Positions 56,394 through 63,455 of a stretch of DNA of 64,000 nt are shown one piece after another. Source of the stretch: DATLGB01 sp038258425 (lineage in GTDB: Bacteria; Actinomycetota; Thermoleophilia; Solirubrobacterales; Solirubrobacteraceae). The notes under the pieces are model-generated. The model saw nothing but the letters and a program-made list of their open reading frames with translations, was not told where the DNA came from and did not search any database. The stretch is from the NCBI GenBank assembly GCA_038258425.1, contig JBBSPV010000009.1, positions 1 to 64,000 on the forward strand. The letters are read 5' to 3'. The translations under genes were made by a program, and so were the position numbers. The first letter of the stretch is position 1. Each line of letters opens with the position of its first letter.

Positions 56394-57649
56394 GCCGGGA
56401 CGAGCTCCGTGGCGCGGACCTCCTCGACGCTGCGACAGCCGGCGAGGCCGAAGGTGAGGTCGACGTCGGCGGCGAGGTTGCGCAGCACGTCGCGGACACC
56501 CTGCTGGCCGGCGATGGCCAGGCCGTAGGCGTAGGGGCGGCCCACGAGCGTCGCGGTGGCGCCGAGGGCCAGCGCCTTGAACACGTCGGCACCCCCGCGC
56601 ACGCCGGAGTCCATGAGCACCGGGACGCGGCCGTCGACCGCCTCGACGACGCCGGGGAGGGCGCGGACCGTGGACTGGGCCCCGTCGACCTGGCGGCCGC
56701 CGTGGTTGGAGACCAGCACGCCGTCGACGCCCACCTCGACCGCGCGGCGCGCGTCGTCGGGGTGCAGGATCCCCTTGAGGACGACGGGCAGCGAGGTCAT
56801 CTCGCGCAGGCGTGCGAGGTCCTCCCACGTCAGCGACGGCCGCGAGTAGATGCGCACGAAGCGCTGCACCGCGGCGCGGGCGTGCCCCGAGCGCAGGGCG
56901 CGCAGGAACGGCTCGGGGTAGGCGCGGGCGATCTGGACGAGCGCCGAGATCGCCGCCGGCGTCGGCCGGGGCGCGGGCGCCTGTTCCTCGGCCGCCTCGT
57001 CGAGCAGCGCCCGGAACACCGGGTCGCTCGTGTACTGGGCGATGCCCTTGCCCGTCAGGAAGGGGAGCGAGCCGAGGTCGAGGTCGCGCGGGCGCCACCC
57101 GAGCAGCGTCGTGTCCAGGGTGACGACGATCGCCTCGCAGCCGCAGCGCTGCGCCCGGGCGACGAGGCTCTCGACGAGGTCGTCGTTCGTCGACCAGTAC
57201 AGCTGGAACCACTTCGGGGCGTCGCCGAGAGCGCCGGCGACGCGCTCCATCGGGTGCGAGGCCTGGTTGGAGAGCACCATGCCCACGCCCTCGGACGCCG
57301 CCGCGCGGGCGACGGCCGTGTCGGCGCCGCGGTGGCAGAGCTCGAGCACCCCGACGGGAGCGAGGAGGAAGGGCGAGGCGTGGCGGCGGCCGAAGAGCTC
57401 GACCGACGTGTCGCGCCTGGAGACGTCGCGCAGCATGCGCGGCACGATCCGCCAGTCGTCCCAGTCGGCGCGGTTGGCCCGGACGGTCGCCTCGCCACCC
57501 GCGCCGCCCGCGACGTAGGCGAAGGCCTCCGCGCTCATGACCTTGCGAGCGCGCGCCTCCAGCCGGCCGGCGTCGACGGGCACGCGCGGCTTGCGGCCGG
57601 CGACGCCCGCGAGGAAGATCGCCTGCTGCCGGGCGACGCCGTAGGCCAT
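56390..57649 (-). CDS. FMN-dependent alpha-hydroxy-acid oxidase, lactate-2-monooxygenase-like
   Basis: A 419-residue FMN enzyme. EAFAYVAGGAGGEATVRAN, ASPFLLAPVGVLEL, VTLDTTLLGWRPRDLDLG and GVLVSNHGGRQVDG follow lactate 2-monooxygenase closely; the His of SNHGGRQ is the catalytic base. The GWRPRDL insert is characteristic. It oxidises a 2-hydroxy acid with O2. The substrate could be lactate, mandelate or a branched acid. ATG 57649 is 8 nt after TAGGGT (57663-57658), whose TAG is also the stop of the upstream gene. It shares the CTAG at 56390. Confidence 0.88.
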   Translation of the reverse strand: MAYGVARQQAIFLAGVAGRKPRVPVDAGRLEARARKVMSAEAFAYVAGGAGGEATVRANRADWDDWRIVPRMLRDVSRRDTSVELFGRRHASPFLLAPVGVLELCHRGADTAVARAAASEGVGMVLSNQASHPMERVAGALGDAPKWFQLYWSTNDDLVESLVARAQRCGCEAIVVTLDTTLLGWRPRDLDLGSLPFLTGKGIAQYTSDPVFRALLDEAAEEQAPAPRPTPAAISALVQIARAYPEPFLRALRSGHARAAVQRFVRIYSRPSLTWEDLARLREMTSLPVVLKGILHPDDARRAVEVGVDGVLVSNHGGRQVDGAQSTVRALPGVVEAVDGRVPVLMDSGVRGGADVFKALALGATATLVGRPYAYGLAIAGQQGVRDVLRNLAADVDLTFGLAGCRSVEEVRATELVPA

Positions 57650-57660
57650 GACGCGGGACC

Positions 57661-59223
57661 CTACTCCGAGACGCGGGCGCCCCGCAGCCGCCGGCCGGGA
57701 GCGCCGAGGCGGTCGGCGAGCAGCGCCTGGGTCGCGGCGGCGTGGCCGCAGACGCCGTGGACGGCGCCGCCCGGGAACGTCGCCGCGCTGCCGAGCCACA
57801 GGCCGCGCAGCGGCGTCCGGTACGGGCTGAGCGCCGGCACGGGCCGGAACACGAGCTGCTCGAGCGAGTAGGAGCCCCCACCGACGTCGCCGCCCACCAG
57901 ATTCTCGTCGCGCCCCTGCAACTCGCCCGGGCCGAGCACGGAGCGACCGGCAATGAGGTCGCGGAAGCCGGGCGCGAAGCGCTCCACCTGCGCTTCCACC
58001 GCGGCGGTCCAGCGATCGAGTGCCCCGGGGGCGTCCATCCCGGAGCCGGCGTGGGTGTAGGCCCAGCCCGTGTGCTTGCCGGCCGGCGCGCGCGTCGGGT
58101 CGGCCAGCGACTGCTGGCCGAGCAGCAGGAACGGACGCTCGACCTCGTCGCCGAGGTGGGCACGCGTCACGGCGTCGACGACCTCGGCGCCCGTGCCGCC
58201 GACGTGGACCGTGCCGGCCCGCCGCGCTTCGGCGGCCGCCCACGGGATCGGCCCATCGAGCGCCCAGTCGAGCTTGACGGTCTGCGGCCCGGCTCGGTAG
58301 CGCAGCAGCCTGCGCACGTAGCCTGGGTCGAGCACCCCCTCGGCAAGGCGCAGCAGCCCGGGCGCGCTCGTGTCGCAGACGACCGTCCGGGTCTGCACCA
58401 GGTCGCCCGAAGCCAGGCGCACGCCCGTCACGCGGCCGGCCGCGCCGAGCACCGCGTCGACGCGCGCGCCGGTGCGCGAGCTCCCGCCGCGAGCGTGGAA
58501 GTAGGAGGCCAGCGCCTCGGCCAGACGAGCGGCCCCGCCGTGCGGGGACGGCCAGCCGACGGCGTGGCCGAGCAGGTTGAGGTAGACCCCGCCGATCGCG
58601 CTGCCCGAGGCGTTCGGCGGCGTGTCGCCGTGCAGCGCGGCCCCGTGCAGCCAGGCGACGTTCTCGTCGGCCCGGAAGAGCTCGGCCCCGAGCCCCGACG
58701 ACGGCGCGAGCAGGACGCGGGCGAACTCGAGCACGCCGTCCAGGCCGAGGCCGGCGAGCAGCCGGGCCGGGCCGCGCAGGGGCGGGAAGCCGGCGAGCAT
58801 CGTGTGGCGCAGGGCGTCGAAGTGCTCGAGCAGCGGCCGGGCGAACGCCGCCCAGCGCTCGCCGTCGCCGGCGCCGAGCGCGTCCAGCGAGCGGACGGTC
58901 TCGTCGAGGTCGCGCGCGAGCACCGCCGCGCGCCCGCCCTCCAGCACGTGGGCCATCGGCAGGTCGGGGTGATCCCACCGCAGTCCGTGCTCGGCCAGCG
59001 GCCAGCGGGCGAAGACCGGCGACGCGGCGCCGGCCGGGTGCACGGCGGAGAAGACGTCGTGGCGGAAGCCGGGCAGCGTGAGCTCCTCCGTGGCCAGGCC
59101 GCCGCCCAGCCGGTCGGCGGCCTCGCACAGCAGCACGGAGCGGCCCGCCTCGGCCAGGGTGATCGCCGCCGCCAGGCCGTTGGGGCCGCTGCCGACGACG
59201 ACGGCGTCGAAGGCCTCAGGCAC
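57661..59223 (-). CDS. FAD-dependent oxidoreductase, CrtI/PYROXD2-like
   Basis: A 520-residue flavoprotein. VPEAFDAVVVGSGPNGLAA is the FAD loop, TLPGFRHDVFSAVHPAG the family's substrate-domain start, and GSAATFPGGAVHGVCGHAAA the C-terminal FAD motif. It belongs to the phytoene-desaturase-like group that includes PYROXD2. The role is unknown; it could desaturate or dehydrogenate a lipid. GTG 59223 overlaps the upstream small gene by 8 bp, so the two form one unit with the FMN enzyme 11 bp downstream. Confidence 0.82.
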   Translation of the reverse strand: MPEAFDAVVVGSGPNGLAAAITLAEAGRSVLLCEAADRLGGGLATEELTLPGFRHDVFSAVHPAGAASPVFARWPLAEHGLRWDHPDLPMAHVLEGGRAAVLARDLDETVRSLDALGAGDGERWAAFARPLLEHFDALRHTMLAGFPPLRGPARLLAGLGLDGVLEFARVLLAPSSGLGAELFRADENVAWLHGAALHGDTPPNASGSAIGGVYLNLLGHAVGWPSPHGGAARLAEALASYFHARGGSSRTGARVDAVLGAAGRVTGVRLASGDLVQTRTVVCDTSAPGLLRLAEGVLDPGYVRRLLRYRAGPQTVKLDWALDGPIPWAAAEARRAGTVHVGGTGAEVVDAVTRAHLGDEVERPFLLLGQQSLADPTRAPAGKHTGWAYTHAGSGMDAPGALDRWTAAVEAQVERFAPGFRDLIAGRSVLGPGELQGRDENLVGGDVGGGSYSLEQLVFRPVPALSPYRTPLRGLWLGSAATFPGGAVHGVCGHAAATQALLADRLGAPGRRLRGARVSE

Positions 59224-59551
59224 CCGGCGCGACCGCGAGCGTGATCTGGTGGAGCGTGGATCCGGCCGGCGACCCGATGCCCCACAACGCGGACTGCGCG
59301 TCCTGTCCGAACCGCGCCGTCGCGCCGTCGGGGGCGACGGGCGGCTCGTCGCGGCCGAGGCGCAGGAGGCCGTCGTCGGCGTCGGCCACCCAGGCGTCGA
59401 GCGCGGGCTGGTCGGTGATCCACGGCGCGGCGGGCGCGGCGTTGGAGGAGCCCGCCATGCGGGCGTAGCGCACCTGCGGCGACCGGGCGGCGCGCAGCGT
59501 GACGGCCGCGCCACCGGCGGCGAGGACGGCGTCGCGGGCGGGACGGGCCAC
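59216..59551 (-). CDS. small protein, unknown, first gene of oxidoreductase unit
   Basis: A 111-residue soluble protein (VARPARDAVLAAGGAAVTLR, later PWITDQPALDAWVADADDG and LLRLGRDEPPVAPDGATARF). GTG 59551 is 6 nt after TATCTT (59563-59558). It overlaps the CrtI-like start by 8 bp and is thus translated with it. No metal or cofactor motif is visible and I do not recognise a family. Confidence 0.6.
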   Translation of the reverse strand: MARPARDAVLAAGGAAVTLRAARSPQVRYARMAGSSNAAPAAPWITDQPALDAWVADADDGLLRLGRDEPPVAPDGATARFGQDAQSALWGIGSPAGSTLHQITLAVAPGA

Positions 59552-59593
59552 GTGCTGAAGATACCCCGGCCGGTGGCGATCTACCCTGCAGGG

Positions 59594-59839
59594 ATGGCCA
59601 CCGCGACCGACGCCCACGCGGTCACCCGCGCGCTGCGGCGCGGCGTCGCGACGCTCGACGCGCTGGCCGCACGGCTCGACGGGGTGCAGCGCGACGAGCT
59701 GCTGTGGGCCGTCCAGGACGCGCGCGACCGCGGCTGGGTGGCCGCGGCCGGCGGCGAGGAGTGCGGCCCGGACGGGCTGTGCGGGACGGCGGCGCCCCTG
59801 GTGCTCTCGCTCACGCCTGCCGGGCGCCAGGCCGGGTAG
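59594..59839 (+). CDS. small winged-helix-like protein with Cys pair
   Basis: An 81-residue protein. VTRALRRGVATLDALAARLDG and RDELLWAVQDARDRGWV suggest a helix-turn-helix followed by a wing. ECGPDGLCG adds two Cys that may bind a metal or respond to redox. It could be a DNA-binding regulator of the divergent oxidoreductase unit 42 bp away. ATG 59594 is 6 nt after TACCCT (59582-59587). Confidence 0.6.
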   Translation: MATATDAHAVTRALRRGVATLDALAARLDGVQRDELLWAVQDARDRGWVAAAGGEECGPDGLCGTAAPLVLSLTPAGRQAG

Positions 59840-59849
59840 CGCCCGCCGC

Positions 59850-60452
59850 ATGGACGAGATCCTTCCCGGGGTGTGGCACTGGACGACGGTGCACCCGAAC
59901 CTCCAGCAACCCGTGTCCTCCTACTCCCTCGAGGACGCCGGCGCCGCCGTCGATCCGCTGCTTCCGGAGGGCGGCGTGGCCGCGTTCGGGGACTGGGCCG
60001 TGCAGAAGGTGATCCTCACCAACCGCCACCACTCGCGCGACGCCGCGCAGATCCGGGAGGCGCGCGGGGCGACGATCCTCGTCCCCCGGCCGGGCCTGCA
60101 CGAATACGAGGGCTCAGAGCTCGAGGTCGAGCCCTACTATCCCGGCGACGAGGTGGCGCCCGGTGTCCGGGTGCACGAGCTCGCGGCGATCTCGCCCGAC
60201 GACTTCGTCCTGCACGTCTCCGCCGGCCTCGGCGCCCTGGTCTTCGCGGACGGCGTGATCAACATGAACGGCATCGGCTTCGTCCCCGACGGCCTCATGG
60301 ACGACCCGGAGCGGGTCCGGGCGAGAACCTTCGAGCGGCTGCACGAGCTCGTCCAGCTCGACTTCGACGCGCTGCTGTTCGCTCACGGCGACCCGATCCC
60401 CAGCGGCGGCCGCGACGCGCTGCTGGCCTTCATCGCGGCGGAGGCGTCCTGA
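59850..60452 (+). CDS. MBL-fold-like hydrolase with altered metal motif
   Basis: A 200-residue protein with the metallo-beta-lactamase outline (EILPGVWHWTTVHP, DPLLPEGGVAAF, ISPDDFVLHV, LLFAHGDPIPSGG). The HxHxDH motif is replaced by NRHHSRDA (residues 58-65), so at best an atypical metal site. A related non-canonical subgroup exists. ATG 59850 is 7 nt after TAGCGC (59837-59842), and the TAG of this element is the stop of the upstream gene. The stop is 1 nt before the presumed start of the Aat-like gene. Confidence 0.7.
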   Translation: MDEILPGVWHWTTVHPNLQQPVSSYSLEDAGAAVDPLLPEGGVAAFGDWAVQKVILTNRHHSRDAAQIREARGATILVPRPGLHEYEGSELEVEPYYPGDEVAPGVRVHELAAISPDDFVLHVSAGLGALVFADGVINMNGIGFVPDGLMDDPERVRARTFERLHELVQLDFDALLFAHGDPIPSGGRDALLAFIAAEAS

Positions 60453-60453
60453 G

Positions 60454-61071
60454 CTGCACGCCCTCGACCTCGACCTCGACCTGGCGCTCGGTGCGTACGC
60501 ACAGGGGCTGTTCCCGATGGACGATCCCGCCGCCCAGGAGCGGCCGCTGCCGTTCTACCGCGCCGATCCGCGCGCCGTCCTCGGCCTCGACCCGACCTCG
60601 ATGACCGCGCTGCGCCGGCGCCTGCGCCGCAGCCTCGCGCGGGATCCGGGCTGGCGCCCGGCCCTCGACGAGAGGTTCTCGCAGGTCGTCGCGGCCTGCG
60701 CGCGGCCGCGCGACGACAGCGGCGTGTGGCTGACGCCGCGGCTCGGACGGCTGTACGCCGGCATGCACGTCGCCGGGGCCGCCCACTCCTTCGAGCTCTG
60801 GGACGGCGACCGCCTCGTGGCCGGCATCCTCGGCGTCGTGCTCGGCCGGGCGGCGATGCTCGAGTCCATGGCGCACGCCGTCCCCCACGCCGGCAACGTC
60901 AACCTCGTGCGCACGCTGCAACGGCTCGCGGCGGCCGGCGTCGAGCTCTGCGACATCCAGATCGCCTCGGACCACACCCGCCGGCTCGGTGCGGTCGAGA
61001 TCCCGGCGGCCGCGTTCGAGGTGCGGCTGCGCGCCGCGCTCGGCGGCACGCCGGCGCGCCTCACGGCCTGA
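60454..61071 (+). CDS. aat: leucyl/phenylalanyl-tRNA-protein transferase-like (Aat family)
   Basis: A protein of about 205 residues. LALGAYAQGLFPM is the Aat N-terminal signature, followed by ADPRAVLGLD, CARPRDDSGVWLTP, AHSFELWDGDRLVAGILGV, MLESMAHAVPHAGN and DIQIASDHTRRLGAVEIP. Aat adds Leu or Phe to proteins with N-terminal Lys/Arg for ClpS/ClpAP turnover. The canonical ESMFS..ASK motif reads ESMAHAVPHAGN. No ATG/GTG/TTG precedes the signature in frame; CTG 60454, 1 nt after the previous stop, is the likely start, while ATG 60517 would cut the signature in half. Confidence 0.78.
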   Translation: MHALDLDLDLALGAYAQGLFPMDDPAAQERPLPFYRADPRAVLGLDPTSMTALRRRLRRSLARDPGWRPALDERFSQVVAACARPRDDSGVWLTPRLGRLYAGMHVAGAAHSFELWDGDRLVAGILGVVLGRAAMLESMAHAVPHAGNVNLVRTLQRLAAAGVELCDIQIASDHTRRLGAVEIPAAAFEVRLRAALGGTPARLTA

Positions 61072-61091
61072 GGAGCCTGGCCCGACCGGCG

Positions 61092-61142
61092 GGGGGTGGT
61101 CGAGGTTAGGGACCACTGTTGGCCTCAACCTCGACCACCCCC
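61092..61142. terminator. perfect 16-bp inverted repeat between convergent genes
   Basis: GGGGGTGGTCGAGGTT (61092-61107) is complementary to AACCTCGACCACCCCC (61127-61142) with a 19-nt loop. The loop holds GACCAC (61111-61116), which can pair with GTGGTC inside the left arm, so two alternative folds exist. The Aat-like gene ends at 61071 and the opposite gene's TAA is in the hairpin (61106-61108). A bidirectional terminator or barrier is likely; no T-run is present. Confidence 0.6.
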
Positions 61143-61318
61143 TCGCCGCGCGGCTCGAACCCCGGGCAGCGCAGGACGGGCAGCCGCGGGTACTTCGCGT
61201 AGGCCGGGTCATCGCGGTGGCGCCCGCAGAGGCTGAAGCGCGAGCCGCGGCCCGTGGTGACCACCCGTTGGTGCCGGCAGGCGTCGCAGAGCCCGGCGGG
61301 CGCGGGCGGGGCCGTCAC
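61106..61318 (-). CDS. small zinc-ribbon protein
   Basis: A 70-residue protein. The Cys set LCDACRHQRV and SLCGRHRDD with LRCPGFEP further on may bind one zinc. There is no other domain. GTG 61318 stands 10 nt after the upstream gene's stop, so it is co-transcribed with it. The last ~12 codons form the right arm of the 16-bp inverted repeat. Confidence 0.65.
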   Translation of the reverse strand: MTAPPAPAGLCDACRHQRVVTTGRGSRFSLCGRHRDDPAYAKYPRLPVLRCPGFEPRGEGVVEVEANSGP

Positions 61319-61328
61319 GGCGGCGGGC

Positions 61329-61628
61329 TCAGGCCAGGCCGCGGTGACTCATGCGGGCCAGCGCCTCGTGGTGCGCGGTCACACGCCGCTTCACCGGGTC
61401 GTCGTCCGGGCGGTCGTGCACGAGGCCCCACATCCCGTCCGCGGCCCGCTCGGCGTCCTCCGGCGTCGCCCGCGCCGCCATCTCGTCGACGAGGGCGAGC
61501 TCCAGGCGCTCGATCTTCTCCTCCGCGGTGCCCTCGCCGAGGGCCGGGAAGGACACGCCGCGCAGGTGCTCCTCCCAGGCGCCCTTGGCCATCGCGAACC
61601 GGTTGCGCAGTGCGATCCCGTCGCTCAT
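61329..61628 (-). CDS. small helical protein, unknown
   Basis: A 99-residue protein rich in Glu/Arg/Ala (IALRNRFAMAKGAWEEHLRG, EEKIERLELALVDEMAARA). Helices dominate. I start at ATG 61628, 10 nt after TACACT (61644-61639); an ATG at 61664 is a weaker choice. It is followed after 10 nt by the zinc-ribbon gene. Family unknown. Confidence 0.6.
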   Translation of the reverse strand: MSDGIALRNRFAMAKGAWEEHLRGVSFPALGEGTAEEKIERLELALVDEMAARATPEDAERAADGMWGLVHDRPDDDPVKRRVTAHHEALARMSHRGLA

Positions 61629-61694
61629 CGCGGCCGCGAGTGTACGCGCGGCGCGGTGGTCCATGTTGCCCTACGCGGTCGTAGGCTTAGTTGC

Positions 61695-63455
61695 GTGCGC
61701 ACGTTCTCCCGGCTCCTCGGCTTCCTGCGCCCCTATCGGCGGGCGGTCATCGGCTCCCTCGTGCTCGCCGCGCTGGCCATGGTCGCCACCGTCTCCCTGC
61801 CGTGGCTGACCGGCAAGGCGATCGACCAGATCGAGCGCGGCGACCGCTCGGGCCTGTGGGTGGTGGGCGGCGTCGTGGTCGCAGCGGCCCTCCTGCGGCT
61901 CGTCCTGTCCGTGTTCCGCCGCCTCGTGGCCGGCAAGGTCTCCCTCGGCGTCGAGGCCGACATGCGCAACCGGCTCTACGGCCACCTGCTCGGGCTCGAC
62001 ATGGGCTTCTTCGACACGCAGCAGACCGGCCAGCTCATGTCGCGCGCGACGGTCGACCTGCAGTCCGTGCGCTTCTTCCTCGGCTACGGGCTCGTCTTCA
62101 TCACGCAGAGCGGCCTGACCATCCTGCTCGCGGCGGTGGCCATGATCGCGCTGGAGCCCGGGCTCGGACTGCTCGCGCTGATCCCCGTCCCGCCCGTCGT
62201 GCTCATCGCCTACCGCTACGGCGTGGTCTCGCGACCCGCGCTGCAAGAGGTCCAGCAGCGGATCGCCGAGCTCACCGCGGACGCCGAGGAGAACGTCTCC
62301 GGCGTGCGCATCGTCAAGGCGTTCGCGCGCGAGGAGCGCCAGCTGCACCGCTTCCGCCACACGACGGGGCGCGTCTTCGACCAGAACCTCCTCGCCACCC
62401 GCCAGCGCGCCTTCTACCAGCCGCTGCTCGGGTTCCTGCCGCAGCTCGGGCTCGCGATCGTGCTGCTCGTCGGCGGGCGGCAGGTCGTCAACGGCTCGCT
62501 CTCGCTGGGCGACTTCGCGGCCTTCTACACCTACATCCTCCTGCTCATCTCCCCCATGCGGCTGCTGGGCGTGGCCCTCGGGATGGCCCAGCGGGCGACG
62601 GCGTCGGGCGCCCGGCTCTTCGAGCTGCTCGACCGCGAGCCCGAGCCGCGCGTCCCGCCCGGCCTGCCGCCGCTGCCACCCGGCTCCGGCCAGGTGGAGC
62701 TGCGCGGAGTGTCCTTCCGCTACGCCGGCGCGCAGGCCGACTCGCTGGACGACGTCTCCCTGCACGTCGAGGGCGGGCGGACGGTCGCGCTCGTCGGGGG
62801 CACGGGCTCGGGCAAATCGACGCTCGTCGGCCTCATCCCCCGCCTCTACGACCCGACGAGGGGGCAGGTGCTCGTCGACGGGGCCGACGTCACCGGGGTG
62901 GATCCGGACTCCCTGCGCTCGGAGATCGCCGTGGTCACCGACGACCCGTTCCTGTTCTCGGACACCGTCCGGGCCAACGTGAGCTACGCCCGGCCCTCGG
63001 CCTCCGACGAGGAGGTGCGCCTCGCGGTCGCCCGCGCGCAGGCCACGGGCTTCGTCGAGGAGCTGCCCGACGGCCTGGACACGGTGATCGGCGAGCGCGG
63101 CCTCACGCTCTCGGGCGGCCAGCGCCAGCGCATCGCCATCGCGCGCGCCTTCCTCGCCGATCCGCGCATCCTCATCCTCGACGACGCCACCTCGTCCGTC
63201 GACGCCTCCACGGAGCAGCGGATCAAGGACGCGCTGCGCGAGGTCATGCGGGGCCGGACGACGTTCGTCATCGCCCACCGGCTCTCCACGATCGCCCTCG
63301 CGGACGAGGTCGTCGTCGTCCGCGACGGCCGCGTGGAGGCCCACGGCAGCCACGACGAGCTCGTGGAGCGCTCGCCCCTGTACGCCGAGATCGCGGCCCG
63401 CGGCCTGCCGGCCGAGGCGCCGGTCGACGAGGCGCGCGAGTGGGTGGGCCTGTGA
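61695..63455 (+). CDS. ABC exporter, fused permease-ATPase, subunit 1
   Basis: A 586-residue half-transporter. Six helices in residues 20-300 with GFFDTQQTGQLMSRATVDL are the ABC-membrane domain. The ATPase has Walker A GGTGSGKST near 367-375, LTLSGGQRQRIAIARAF near 470 and LILDDATSSVD near 492. It pairs with the following gene as a heterodimeric exporter of drugs, lipids or peptides (the BmrCD/TM287-288 arrangement). GTG 61695 is 7 nt after TAGGCT (61682-61687). The stop overlaps the next start in GTGA. Confidence 0.92.
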   Translation: MRTFSRLLGFLRPYRRAVIGSLVLAALAMVATVSLPWLTGKAIDQIERGDRSGLWVVGGVVVAAALLRLVLSVFRRLVAGKVSLGVEADMRNRLYGHLLGLDMGFFDTQQTGQLMSRATVDLQSVRFFLGYGLVFITQSGLTILLAAVAMIALEPGLGLLALIPVPPVVLIAYRYGVVSRPALQEVQQRIAELTADAEENVSGVRIVKAFAREERQLHRFRHTTGRVFDQNLLATRQRAFYQPLLGFLPQLGLAIVLLVGGRQVVNGSLSLGDFAAFYTYILLLISPMRLLGVALGMAQRATASGARLFELLDREPEPRVPPGLPPLPPGSGQVELRGVSFRYAGAQADSLDDVSLHVEGGRTVALVGGTGSGKSTLVGLIPRLYDPTRGQVLVDGADVTGVDPDSLRSEIAVVTDDPFLFSDTVRANVSYARPSASDEEVRLAVARAQATGFVEELPDGLDTVIGERGLTLSGGQRQRIAIARAFLADPRILILDDATSSVDASTEQRIKDALREVMRGRTTFVIAHRLSTIALADEVVVVRDGRVEAHGSHDELVERSPLYAEIAARGLPAEAPVDEAREWVGL

